Part shown: piece by piece, positions 43,163 through 50,353 of the stretch
Layout of the letters: each line of letters begins with the position of its first letter
How positions within the stretch are numbered: the stretch's first letter is position 1
Source: Alkaliphilus metalliredigens QYMF
Lineage (GTDB): Bacteria > Bacillota > Clostridia > Peptostreptococcales > Natronincolaceae
Assembly (NCBI RefSeq): GCF_000016985.1
Contig: NC_009633.1
Coordinates: forward strand, 1,984,001 to 2,048,000
Direction of reading: 5' to 3'
Length of the DNA: 64,000 bases
Made by a program: the position numbers and the translations under genes
Notes under the pieces: generated by a model
Told to the model about the DNA's origin: nothing
Databases searched by the model: none
The model's input: only the letters and a program-made list of their open reading frames with translations

Positions 43163-43188
43163 GGACTAGTTTTACTAGTCCTTTTTCA
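43163..43188 (+). terminator. Terminator inside the early region
   Basis: GGACTAG, loop TTTTA, CTAGTCC and TTTTT, directly after the stop at 43160-43162. GemA begins only 24 bases later, so read-through or antitermination is needed to express it from upstream. Confidence 0.82.
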
Positions 43189-43211
43189 TAAAAAAGATAG
43201 GAGCTGGCAGT

Positions 43212-43640
43212 ATGGAAGTTATTACAGGTTTGCAAATAAAGAAGATATGGGCGACTGCTAGAGAGATTGGATTAGAAAAGGAAGATCTATACACGATCAT
43301 TTATAGAGAATCTAAGAAGGAAAGCATGAAGCAATTGACAAAAGCGCAAGCCAACAAAGTAATTGATGCGATGGTTAGGCCCAAGAAGAAGAAAAAGCAA
43401 AAAAGAACAGATGATGGTGGTAGAAGTTCGACGAAGGCTCAAAGACAGACTATCTACAGAATGACAGAAGAATTAGGTTGGAACAATGACAATGACAGAA
43501 TCAATGGATTTGTAAAGAAAATGTTTGAGGTAGAGCGCCTTGAGTGGCTGGACGGTTATGGATGTAGCAGGCTAATCGAAATATTAAAGAAGATGATTAA
43601 AAGAATTGAAGTGGAGAAGGTGGTTGAGAAGGATGGCTAA
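43212..43640 (+). CDS. gemA: GemA-like protein (Mu gp16, DUF1018)
   Basis: A 142-residue protein with the Mu gp16/GemA pattern: N-terminal IKKIWATAREIGLEKEDLYTII, a basic linker (PKKKKKQKR), and SSTKAQRQTIYRMTEELGW followed by INGFVKKMFEVERLEWLDG. In Mu, GemA alters host gene expression and DNA topology; the mechanism is not well settled. ATG 43212 follows ATAGGAGCTGG. It begins a new gene block immediately after a terminator. Confidence 0.85.
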   Translation: MEVITGLQIKKIWATAREIGLEKEDLYTIIYRESKKESMKQLTKAQANKVIDAMVRPKKKKKQKRTDDGGRSSTKAQRQTIYRMTEELGWNNDNDRINGFVKKMFEVERLEWLDGYGCSRLIEILKKMIKRIEVEKVVEKDG

Positions 43641-43857
43641 ACAAATGATTAGTATCAAAATTGACATTGAGTTTGATATTGAAGACATGAAAAAGTCATT
43701 AAAGGAACGGGGAATTCTACCAAACAAAGCTAATACAGACAGAATGGTCAAGATGATTCGGAGCGGAAGGTTTCTAATGAATAAAGGTTTTTTAGCTGGT
43801 CAACCCATGGATAAAGAAACACTTCTGATGTATGGATTCACATTTGAAAATGAATGA
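43633..43857 (+). CDS. Small phage protein, unknown
   Basis: A 74-residue protein from ATG 43633, overlapping GemA by eight bases and nine bases after GGAGAAGGTGG. It has a beta strand start (ISIKIDIEFDIEDMKK) and a helical rest. No family recognised. Confidence 0.62.
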   Translation: MAKQMISIKIDIEFDIEDMKKSLKERGILPNKANTDRMVKMIRSGRFLMNKGFLAGQPMDKETLLMYGFTFENE

Positions 43858-43927
43858 TGTGACGAAGGAACAACTCAATAAAAGCTGCTAATTTGCAAAA
43901 TAAGTTGCAAAAAAAGGGGGGACAAAC

Positions 43928-44089
43928 GTGCTTCCATCCAAAGAGGAATTTGTGGAAAAGGTTATTGAGTTAAGAACTAAACAAAGGGAGCAGAAGCAAA
44001 GAGATTATATGGCGTATGTAAAAGGAGCAACTGTAAGAATGGCCTCTAGAAAATGTAACTGGAAATTAAGAGGAAGTCGCTCTAGCTGA
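43928..44089 (+). CDS. Small basic phage protein, 53 aa
   Basis: GTG 43928 follows AGGGGGG at about six bases. The product is helical and strongly basic (KVIELRTKQREQKQRDYMAY, later ASRKCNWKLRGSRSS). It ends four bases before the sigma factor start, so the two are probably translationally coupled. Confidence 0.55.
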   Translation: MLPSKEEFVEKVIELRTKQREQKQRDYMAYVKGATVRMASRKCNWKLRGSRSS

Positions 44090-44093
44090 GGCG

Positions 44094-44750
44094 GTGGAAA
44101 AATTGTTACACAAGGTGAATTTTAAAGAACCCATGACAGAAGAGGAAAGTAAACGTTTGATAAATCAATTTAGGGAATTGAATAATGAAGAAATTCGAAA
44201 ACACCTTATCGAACGAAACTTGAGGTTGGTAGCATATGAAGCTTATAAGTATAAAAATCAAGATAGTGAAGACATATTTAGTGTAGGTTGCATTGGCTTG
44301 ATTAAAGCAATAGATAGCTATGATCCTAGCAAGCAAACACGATTTGATACTTATGCTAATAGATGCATACAAAACGAAATACTCCTGTATATCAAAAGAC
44401 TTAAAAAAGGGAGTAGATGGACATTCGTGAGGTTAGATGCTAAAAACTTAAGCTTTGATGATGGATCTAGTATCTATAATTTTGAAACATTAGCTAGTGA
44501 CGAAAATCTAGAAGAAAGTTTTATTGGAAGAGAAGAGAAGCTCATAGCTAGATCGATCATAAAGGATAATCTAATTGAAGAAAGCATTGAAGAACAATCT
44601 ACTAAAAGGCAAATGGCTATAAGGCTAAGATATCAGGGATTAACACAAATAGATGTATCACAAAGACTAGGTATATCTCAAAGTTATGTTGCTAGGATCG
44701 AGAAGAGATACCAGGATAAGCTTTATCAAAAGTTAAGAAAAATGTTTTGA
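44094..44750 (+). CDS. Phage-encoded sigma-70 family factor (sporulation-sigma-like)
   Basis: A 218-residue sigma factor. Region 2 (about 35-105): NLRLVAYEAYKYKNQDSEDIFSVGCIGLIKAIDSYDPS and TRFDTYANRCIQNEILLYI, close to the SigK/SigE/SigF type. Region 4 (about 155-215) ends with a helix-turn-helix (LTQIDVSQRLGISQSYVARIEKR). Region 1 is absent and region 3 is reduced. It would direct host polymerase to phage promoters. It sits between the GemA block and the lysis genes, so middle or late genes are likely targets. Confidence 0.88.
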   Translation: MEKLLHKVNFKEPMTEEESKRLINQFRELNNEEIRKHLIERNLRLVAYEAYKYKNQDSEDIFSVGCIGLIKAIDSYDPSKQTRFDTYANRCIQNEILLYIKRLKKGSRWTFVRLDAKNLSFDDGSSIYNFETLASDENLEESFIGREEKLIARSIIKDNLIEESIEEQSTKRQMAIRLRYQGLTQIDVSQRLGISQSYVARIEKRYQDKLYQKLRKMF

Positions 44751-44765
44751 AGAGGAGTGCTGCTA

Positions 44766-45158
44766 ATGAAATCGGAAGAATGGAAAAAGGTGGAGGTTAA
44801 GCTTGAAAGCTTTTATACATCAGTGAAACTGGATTGTGATGGATATGAAGTCACATTAAAGTTAGAGAGGATGGGACAATTTAAAAATGTCATAGCCGTC
44901 TATGTAAATGGTTCTATAAAAGGAAAGTGGTATCTTGAAGATTGCGAGGAAAGGCGTAGGTTCTTCAAACCAACGACCAGGTCAATGTTCTCTCAAAAGG
45001 ATAAAAAAGAAGCTTATAAGAAGTTATCAAAGAAGCTTCTTAAAGAGATGGAAGAAAGATTCAAGTATACTACTTATCAACCCTATTGGACTTCATTCAA
45101 GTCATTAAAGAGTCACTTGATTAAGAACAATAATGTGATTGAGTTAATAGCAAGTTAA
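44766..45158 (+). CDS. Phage protein of unknown function
   Basis: About 130 residues from ATG 44766, eight bases after GAGGAG. A beta-rich first half (VEVKLESFYTSVKLDCDGYEVTLKLE) and a basic helical second half with DKKEAYKKLSKKLLKEMEERF. Unrecognised; directly after the sigma factor gene. Confidence 0.65.
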   Translation: MKSEEWKKVEVKLESFYTSVKLDCDGYEVTLKLERMGQFKNVIAVYVNGSIKGKWYLEDCEERRRFFKPTTRSMFSQKDKKEAYKKLSKKLLKEMEERFKYTTYQPYWTSFKSLKSHLIKNNNVIELIAS

Positions 45159-45190
45159 ACAAATTTATTTGAAAAATAAGGGGGATACAC

Positions 45191-45331
45191 ATGATATTAA
45201 AATTAAAATTTTGGATGAAATGTCTAAGGGTTGTATGGGATGAGAGAGAACACAGAACTTGCAGGAACAAGTTAAGAAGGCTAGCGAGGAAGTTTGAAAA
45301 GATAAGACAGGAAGTCGGGTTGGAAAAGTAA
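45191..45331 (+). CDS. Small basic phage protein, 46 aa
   Basis: ATG 45191 behind AAGGGGG. Basic helical peptide (VVWDEREHRTCRNKLRRLARK) with an amphipathic N-terminus. No family recognised. Confidence 0.5.
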   Translation: MILKLKFWMKCLRVVWDEREHRTCRNKLRRLARKFEKIRQEVGLEK

Positions 45332-45355
45332 TCATTAAGTGAAAGGAGAATGAAG

Positions 45356-45430
45356 ATGGATAAATGCATAGACTGTCCATATGCTACAGAAGATGGGGAT
45401 TGCACGCATGAAGGTGGTTACTGCCTATAA
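45356..45430 (+). CDS. Cysteine-rich mini-protein, 24 aa
   Basis: ATG 45356 is eight bases after AAAGGAG (in-frame ATG 45350 also possible). Twenty-four residues with four cysteines and a His (CIDCPY, CTHEGGYC), enough for one zinc site. Cysteine spacing and a good ribosome site argue for a real gene. Confidence 0.5.
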   Translation: MDKCIDCPYATEDGDCTHEGGYCL

Positions 45431-45475
45431 TTTAGAAGAGAAGACTTCTAATTGAAACGGAAAAGCAAAGAGGTG

Positions 45476-45763
45476 ATGAAATTGGAGCTACTTGTAAAAG
45501 TTAAAAATCTGAAAGTAGGCGAAAAAATCACTATACAATTACAAAGTTGGATAGGTAGTGTAAGTGATGAAAAAGTAACTTATATGGGCGAAATAAGGCA
45601 TCATGGCTATTACAAAAGAAAACAAGGAGGTTCTTGGGCGTTATCTCCTTGCGAAATTTATAATATTCCATGTTACAAAATACAAGTAAAGCCATATAAA
45701 AAGAGAACGATATTTGAATTAGCGTTAAATGGTGATATAAAAGAGATTGAATTAGGATGGTAA
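45476..45763 (+). CDS. Phage protein of unknown function
   Basis: About 95 residues from ATG 45476, close behind AGAGGTG. Beta-rich (LELLVKVKNLKVGEKITIQL, later CYKIQVKPYKKRTIFELAL). No recognised family. A hairpin with T in its loop lies between it and the next gene. Confidence 0.55.
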   Translation: MKLELLVKVKNLKVGEKITIQLQSWIGSVSDEKVTYMGEIRHHGYYKRKQGGSWALSPCEIYNIPCYKIQVKPYKKRTIFELALNGDIKEIELGW

Positions 45764-45806
45764 GTCGCATTTTTTTAGATTATGCGACATGAAAGGATGG
45801 ATAAAA

Positions 45807-46145
45807 ATGTATGAGTTAAAATGTAACAAATGTAATAACGAATGGAAAACACACACAATATCTGAAACAACTAGATTTTTATGCGTTTGTTCAAAATGTG
45901 GAAGCACAGACGTAGAACCATTTATTAAAATGAAATGTATTAAAGGTTTTTCATTGGAAATGAGCGATGACAATGGGTTTACAATAGAAAATGAATATAC
46001 AGCTATAGAAGAAGGTACTATTTGGAATATCCAGAAAGATTCATTTAGAGTTGTTGGTGGAGAAATTAGACTAACTAATGATGAATTAGGGTGGTTAGAA
46101 TTGTCGCAAGAAACACTTGAAGAAAATTTTGAAACTGTAAGTTAA
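45807..46145 (+). CDS. Zinc-ribbon phage protein
   Basis: About 112 residues. ATG 45807 follows AAAGGA; the upstream in-frame ATG 45789 has no ribosome site. CNKC (6-9) and CVCSKC (about 29-34) form a zinc ribbon like those of small nucleic-acid binding proteins; the rest is acidic. Confidence 0.65.
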   Translation: MYELKCNKCNNEWKTHTISETTRFLCVCSKCGSTDVEPFIKMKCIKGFSLEMSDDNGFTIENEYTAIEEGTIWNIQKDSFRVVGGEIRLTNDELGWLELSQETLEENFETVS

Positions 46146-46175
46146 GTCACATTGCAATAAAAAGGAGAAGCATAC

Positions 46176-46397
46176 ATGTCAGTCATAGTCGTTAAAAATA
46201 ATATATTTAATGTGAATAAAATAGTAAATGTTCAAAGGCTACATATAACTGGCAGTAATCCATTTTATGAATTAGCTGTGAGTTGTATTGACAAGAAAAT
46301 ATATAGAGTGAGATATGAAATGCACGAGGAAGAACTACTAGAAGTTGATTTTGAAGATTTTAGATATAAACTTGATCAATTAACTTTATTTAGATAA
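46176..46397 (+). CDS. Small phage protein, unknown
   Basis: 73 residues from ATG 46176 after AAAAGGAG. Beta-rich start (SVIVVKNNIFNVNKIVNVQR) and an acidic helix (HEEELLEVDFEDFRYKL). No family recognised. Confidence 0.55.
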   Translation: MSVIVVKNNIFNVNKIVNVQRLHITGSNPFYELAVSCIDKKIYRVRYEMHEEELLEVDFEDFRYKLDQLTLFR

Positions 46398-46431
46398 ATA
46401 GGCAAGTTATCAACAAGAAAGGATGAAAAGC

Positions 46432-46548
46432 ATGACCAAAATAAAGGATGAATGTTTGTTTTGCAGTAAACGAATTTGTAACACAAGAATTGTTAGAACA
46501 GAAGAACCCCAATATGATGAAGTGGCTTGCTATCAACACATAGAATAG
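46432..46548 (+). CDS. Small cysteine-containing phage protein, 38 aa
   Basis: ATG 46432 follows AAAGGATG. It has CLFC, a third Cys six residues on, and a late Cys-Tyr-Gln-His, a plausible zinc site. It stops one base before the next gene's ribosome-site region. Confidence 0.45.
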   Translation: MTKIKDECLFCSKRICNTRIVRTEEPQYDEVACYQHIE

Positions 46549-46566
46549 TTGGAAGGAGGCGAAAGT

Positions 46567-46785
46567 ATGTTTTTGAAAAAGATAAGACCCTTAAAAGCAA
46601 TACCTATAAACAGAGAAGATAATCAGTTAGATCCAGATAATCTCGGATTATTAATGAGTTTAGCTCACTGGAGGGATTATGAGTACAAATATGGTAGCTT
46701 TAAAAAGGCAAAGAATATACAAAAATCTATAAGAAATATAATGGCTACCAAAAATGCTTATAGAAAATCCAAAAGTGGACATTAA
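46567..46785 (+). CDS. Small phage protein, unknown
   Basis: 72 residues from ATG 46567, after GGAAGGAGGCG. Charged with aromatic residues (LMSLAHWRDYEYKYGSF). No family recognised. Confidence 0.5.
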   Translation: MFLKKIRPLKAIPINREDNQLDPDNLGLLMSLAHWRDYEYKYGSFKKAKNIQKSIRNIMATKNAYRKSKSGH

Positions 46786-46803
46786 CGAAAGGGGTCCCAA
46801 GTG

Positions 46804-46983
46804 ATGAAACTTAAAGTTCTAGAAGAGATTGTGGACTTAACCAAAAGCATTATAAGAGATATTTCAGAACCCGATAAGGTATGCATATGTGCTAAAAGAA
46901 TACAATTTTTAGCTGAAAAAGAAGCATTAGCAAAAGAAGATTATAAAAGGTATCTAGGAAGCGTCCTTGATCCTAGAGACTAA
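46804..46983 (+). CDS. Small helical phage protein, unknown
   Basis: 59 residues from ATG 46804 (GTG 46801 is in frame just before) downstream of GAAAGGGG. Helical (LEEIVDLTKSIIRDIS), acidic, no recognised family. Last gene before the lysis module. Confidence 0.5.
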   Translation: MKLKVLEEIVDLTKSIIRDISEPDKVCICAKRIQFLAEKEALAKEDYKRYLGSVLDPRD

Positions 46984-47016
46984 CTACTAAATGCTATTTG
47001 TAAGAAAAGGGGGATA

Positions 47017-47502
47017 TTGCTTTTAATGGTTATCATGGCTAGTACGAATACTACTGTAAAAGAACACCAGAAACAAAATGAAGAGCTATGGATGCAGATT
47101 GATAAGCTGAATTTGGAAAAAGATTTATTGAATAAAAACATAATTAACGAAAAAGAGCTCATCAAAGAACTTCAGGAACAAATAGAGAGATTAGAAGTAA
47201 TTAGAGCTAAAGTAACGGCCTACAGCCCTAGTGATGATCGAAATGGAATAAATGCAGATGCTAATCCCAGCATAACATCAACAGGAAAAACACCAGGTAA
47301 AATATATGCAGCAGCAGATCCCAAGCGCCTCCCTTATGGCACTAAGATATACATACCTAACTTTGGAGAAGTAGAGATTCAAGATACTGGGGGAGCTTTA
47401 AGAAATGATAAGAAAAATGTAAGGATAGACATATTCAAGGAGACTTATGAGGGTGCAATTGCATGGGGAATACAGGATTTAGATATTAGATTAGTATACT
47501 AA
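47017..47502 (+). CDS. 3D-domain protein (YocH/YuiC-type), lysis-associated
   Basis: Up to 161 residues. TTG 47017 is near AAGGGGGA; ATG 47026 or 47035 are alternatives. An N-terminal hydrophobic bit and coiled coil (about 10-65) lead to a double-psi barrel 3D domain: VTAYSPSDDR, LPYGTKIYIPNFGEVEIQDTGG and VRIDIF with the three conserved Asp residues. Such domains cut glycan strands or assist spore/cell-wall enzymes. It opens a three-gene cell-wall module before the holin. Confidence 0.8.
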   Translation: MLLMVIMASTNTTVKEHQKQNEELWMQIDKLNLEKDLLNKNIINEKELIKELQEQIERLEVIRAKVTAYSPSDDRNGINADANPSITSTGKTPGKIYAAADPKRLPYGTKIYIPNFGEVEIQDTGGALRNDKKNVRIDIFKETYEGAIAWGIQDLDIRLVY

Positions 47503-47516
47503 GGGGGATAAGTAAA

Positions 47517-48242
47517 TTGAAATTACAAATAATGAAGTACACAATGAGAAGGTACGATACTACTATTCATGTACTCGAAGTACCAAAACAAGGTGTTGTC
47601 ATAATGCCTTGCTTGGGAGATAGAACAAAGCGACAACCGGTGCAACAGATAAGACATTCGTATTTTGAAGCTAACGGATACAAGAGAATCGGTGCAGTTA
47701 ACGGTGGATTCTTTGATGGAAATAGAACGCTTCCTTACGGAATGTTCTACGTAGACTCTGGATTCCTGCTTTCTGAAAGCTGGGCAGGGGACGCATTTTT
47801 AGAGCTAGTTCACGAGAACGGTAAATTACACATTGATGATATTACAGCCAATCAACTGAAAACTAAGTATAAAAAAGCAAATTGGGCAATATCATTGTCA
47901 TACAGCTTGGTAGTCGGTGGGAAAATGAACATTATGAAAGGTGACAAGTTTCCCTTTACAAACCAATCACATCCCCGGACATTGATAGGTGACAATCAGG
48001 AAAATTATATATTCGTTGTAACAGAAGGTAGAATGACTAAAGAAAAAGGATTGACTGCTGTAGAGAGCGCAAGGGTAATGTTAGAACTCGGATGTAATAC
48101 AGCTATTAATGCGGATGGCGGTGGAAGCTCCGCCATGGATGTAGAAGGCAAGATTCAAAACAAGTACTATGACAACAGAGCTGTAGCGGATGGCATCTTG
48201 ATCTATACAAAGGAGCCATATGAAATTACGGGAAAAAAGTAG
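47517..48242 (+). CDS. Phosphodiester glycosidase (NAGPA/DUF2233-like)
   Basis: A 241-residue protein with TTG 47517 after AGGGGGAT. It has the NAGPA-type motifs: AVNGGFFDGN (about 62), SHPRTLIGDN (about 150) and AINADGGGSSAMDVEGK (about 197), which surround the catalytic pocket cleaving phosphodiester-linked sugars, here perhaps teichoic acid or cell-wall glycan. Its last codons are GGA AAA AAG TAG. The A_AAA_AAG heptamer just before the stop allows a -1 shift directly into the amidase frame, which would yield a 507-residue bifunctional enzyme. Confidence 0.85.
   Translation: MKLQIMKYTMRRYDTTIHVLEVPKQGVVIMPCLGDRTKRQPVQQIRHSYFEANGYKRIGAVNGGFFDGNRTLPYGMFYVDSGFLLSESWAGDAFLELVHENGKLHIDDITANQLKTKYKKANWAISLSYSLVVGGKMNIMKGDKFPFTNQSHPRTLIGDNQENYIFVVTEGRMTKEKGLTAVESARVMLELGCNTAINADGGGSSAMDVEGKIQNKYYDNRAVADGILIYTKEPYEITGKK
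48233..48239 (+). promoter_or_regulatory. Candidate programmed -1 frameshift site
   Basis: The heptamer A_AAA_AAG lies in the zero frame immediately before TAG (48240-48242). Slipping back one base continues as GTA GAT AGC into an open frame of 267 codons. An AGGAG lies 17 bases upstream, where such sites can stimulate slippage. It could instead serve ATG 48220, whose frame closes after eight codons. Confidence 0.7.
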
Positions 48243-49039
48243 ATAGCCCTCCATCTAACAAGTACATAGCATTAGATGCAGGGCATGGCGTAGACACATA
48301 CCCACCGAATAAGGGCGTCCCTGGACTGCCAGAGTTTGCTTTCAATAGCGCAGTAGTAGGGATGGCGAAGGAATTAGCAGAACACAACGGCTTTAAAGTT
48401 GTATTAGTACAACCATTGAACGGGAAAGAGGTTCCCCTCTCACACCGAGTCGAAACGGCGAACGCTGAAAAAGTAGATTTATATCTATCCACTCACGCGG
48501 ATGCAAGCGGTAACGCTGGAGTTAGAGGACATTGGTCCTTTTACTGGGGCACATCTGCAAACTCTAAAAAATTCGCTGAGATATGGAAAAAAAATGCAAA
48601 AGAGCTTCTAGAGAATCCATCGAGAGGCATAATAGGTAGTCAATTAAATCACTGGACAAATTTCTATGTTTTACGAGCGACAAATATGCCAGCAAACTTG
48701 TCTGAAAATGGGTTCATGACAAACCCACTTGACAAAGAATTACTCCTTTCAAGTGCCTTCCGAAAGAATGCAGCACGGGCACAAATCAAAACGGCATGTG
48801 AGTTCTTTGGGCTACCTTTCAAAGATTTACACCAGGAGAAAAAAGAAGAACAAACTCTTGAAGATAGGCATGAAGTTATTACTGAGTCCCTGAATGTTAG
48901 AAATGATGTAATGGGAACAATCATAGGTAAATTTAAAGCAGGGTATAAGGTTGACAAGTTGTTTGATTTTGATGGTACCTGGTGGGTAGTGAGACGTGGA
49001 GAGTTGATTGGATTTGTTAATTCCAACTTCCTCAAATAA
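48239..49039 (+). CDS. N-acetylmuramoyl-L-alanine amidase (Amidase_3) with SH3 domain, probable frameshift product
   Basis: The frame encodes an Amidase_3 zinc enzyme: IALDAGHG (first zinc His), HRVETAN with the Glu region, LYLSTHADASGN (second His) and ENGFMTNPLDKELL with the catalytic Glu. The C-terminal 60 residues are a bacterial SH3 domain (SLNVRNDVMGTIIGKFKAG). It cleaves the amide bond between muramic acid and stem peptide. The first ordinary start, ATG 48362, lies downstream of DAGHG and would destroy the enzyme. No ATG, GTG or TTG exists upstream in frame, which argues for -1 frameshifting from the glycosidase gene or a base-call error. Confidence 0.85.
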   Translation, partial: VDSPPSNKYIALDAGHGVDTYPPNKGVPGLPEFAFNSAVVGMAKELAEHNGFKVVLVQPLNGKEVPLSHRVETANAEKVDLYLSTHADASGNAGVRGHWSFYWGTSANSKKFAEIWKKNAKELLENPSRGIIGSQLNHWTNFYVLRATNMPANLSENGFMTNPLDKELLLSSAFRKNAARAQIKTACEFFGLPFKDLHQEKKEEQTLEDRHEVITESLNVRNDVMGTIIGKFKAGYKVDKLFDFDGTWWVVRRGELIGFVNSNFLK

Positions 49040-49048
49040 AAAAATGTG

Positions 49049-49077
49049 TTGATATTTTAAGCCAACTTAATTATGAT
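49049..49077 (+). promoter_or_regulatory. Promoter of the Mor-like gene
   Basis: TTGATA (49049-49054), a 17-base spacer and TATGAT (49072-49077), 16 bases before the start codon. It gives the activator gene its own vegetative-type promoter, close to a leaderless arrangement but with a GGTGGTGAGG ribosome site. Confidence 0.65.
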
Positions 49078-49092
49078 AAAGGTGGTGAGGTC

Positions 49093-49407
49093 ATGGAAAA
49101 TTGGTTAGAAAAGATTACGATAGATGATTTGGATGAACCTTATTATACGATAGCAACCAAAATAGGATTCGAAGCTACATTAGAGTTAGCTAAGATGGTT
49201 CAAGGAAGTCAAATATATTTCCCTACGATTGTGAAGTCCTGTGACCCCAAGAGAAAAGAGCTCATAAAAGAAGAATTTAATGGATATAATTATCGTGAGT
49301 TAGCTGCAAAGTACGGCTTTACTGAGAGATGGGTAAGGGAAATATGTTCGGAGTTGGTTAAAAAAGAAAGAAACAAACCGCATCACAGTCAACTGTCACT
49401 GTTCTGA
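49093..49407 (+). CDS. Mor/C-type transcription activator
   Basis: A 104-residue protein of the Mor family. The N-terminal dimerisation part has ATKIGFEATLELAKMVQGSQIYFP; the C-terminal helix-turn-helix has YNYRELAAKYGFTERWVREIC. In Mu, Mor and C activate middle and late promoters lacking a good -35 box. Only one such gene is visible here. It sits directly before the holin and head-tail genes, as C does before the late operons. A strong hairpin follows. Confidence 0.87.
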   Translation: MENWLEKITIDDLDEPYYTIATKIGFEATLELAKMVQGSQIYFPTIVKSCDPKRKELIKEEFNGYNYRELAAKYGFTERWVREICSELVKKERNKPHHSQLSLF

Positions 49408-49452
49408 ATTCTTTGTTGAAGCCTTCAAAAGTAAATACTAGAAAATAAATGT

Positions 49453-49492
49453 AAAATCGTAGTGTGATAAAAAATCATACTACGATTTTTTT
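49453..49492 (+). terminator. Strong terminator between activator and late genes
   Basis: A 16-bp stem (AAAATCGTAGTGTGAT / ATCATACTACGATTTT, one wobble) with an AAAAA loop and a seven-T run. It would isolate the late operon from the lysis and activator genes; only 25 bases separate it from the holin start. The dyad could alternatively be an activator binding site. Confidence 0.85.
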
Positions 49493-49517
49493 ATATTCAA
49501 AAAAAGGAGGGCGAATA

Positions 49518-50057
49518 ATGAGCGCAATTCAAACAGCACTAAGGGAAATTCTTGTCAGCGTGGCAATTGGACTAATCGGGTTAGCAGGGGCATATGTAAC
49601 ATATTTTCTTAACAAAGCATCAAAGAAAATGCAGCTAGAAACAGAAAAGATTCAAGAGGAAAGTAAAAGAGAAGTATTACAGATGGCACTATGGCGTCTG
49701 GAAGATGTGGCAGAGAAAACCGTAACCAAAATTGAGGAAAAAACTGCAAAAGTACTTAGAGCAGCAGTAAAGTCTGGAAAGAAAGATAAGACTGAGCTTA
49801 GCGATTTAGCAATGCAAGCCTACAGTGAAATTCTGACGACTTTAGAACCAGAGTACAAACAAGCAATTGAAGCAAGTTTAGGAGATGCACAAACCTATAT
49901 CATGAACACAATTGAGGAAAAGGTAAAGAAAGTTAAAGCTACTAAAACTAATACGATTTTTCCTGAGGTGAAACTTAAAGCAAATGACATTGAGAACATA
50001 ACAGCTAAAATACAAAAAGCTTTGAGTAATACTGAACGGCTGGGAACGAGGACATAG
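49518..50057 (+). CDS. Holin (LLH-type)
   Basis: About 179 residues from ATG 49518 after AAAGGAGGGCG. One N-terminal span (about 12-32, ILVSVAIGLIGLAGAYVTYFL) is followed by a long, highly charged helical cytoplasmic part (KKMQLETEKIQEESKREVLQ), the layout of phage LLH-family holins. It would permeabilise the membrane to release or activate the amidase. First gene of the late operon. Confidence 0.78.
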   Translation: MSAIQTALREILVSVAIGLIGLAGAYVTYFLNKASKKMQLETEKIQEESKREVLQMALWRLEDVAEKTVTKIEEKTAKVLRAAVKSGKKDKTELSDLAMQAYSEILTTLEPEYKQAIEASLGDAQTYIMNTIEEKVKKVKATKTNTIFPEVKLKANDIENITAKIQKALSNTERLGTRT

Positions 50058-50058
50058 T

Positions 50059-50352
50059 ATGGAACTTAATCTAAGCTGGGTCATACAAACTATAATAATG
50101 CTAGGACTAGGTACAATTGCATATTTCCTCAAAGAATTCAAAAAGAGCATTGATAAAAACATAAGTGAAACTAACTGGAAGACGAACAAAAACCAAGAAG
50201 ATATTAAGGAATTGAAAGAAGAATTCAATGAACACAAAGTAAGAATTGCCAAGGAATATGTACATAAAGATGATTTCATCAGGGCTATGTCTAACGTTGA
50301 CAAGAAACTAGACAAAATACACGACGTGTTAGTTGTCAAAAGGAGTGTATGA
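50059..50352 (+). CDS. Mu gp25-like (DUF2730) membrane/coiled-coil protein
   Basis: A 97-residue protein: one N-terminal span (about 8-24, IQTIIMLGLGTIAYFL) then a coiled coil (KNQEDIKELKEEFNEHKVRIA). Size, topology and position before the gp26- and gp27-like genes match Mu gp25-type proteins, which may be lysis accessory proteins. It starts one base after the holin stop. Confidence 0.7.
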   Translation: MELNLSWVIQTIIMLGLGTIAYFLKEFKKSIDKNISETNWKTNKNQEDIKELKEEFNEHKVRIAKEYVHKDDFIRAMSNVDKKLDKIHDVLVVKRSV

Positions 50353-50353
50353 C

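Noticed and set aside
45764-45788. Hairpin GTCGCAT/ATGCGAC as terminator
   Set aside because: The T run lies in the loop and not after the stem, so it is not a normal terminator.
48362-49039. Amidase starting at ATG 48362
   Set aside because: This start would remove the DAGHG zinc-binding strand, so it cannot give an active enzyme.
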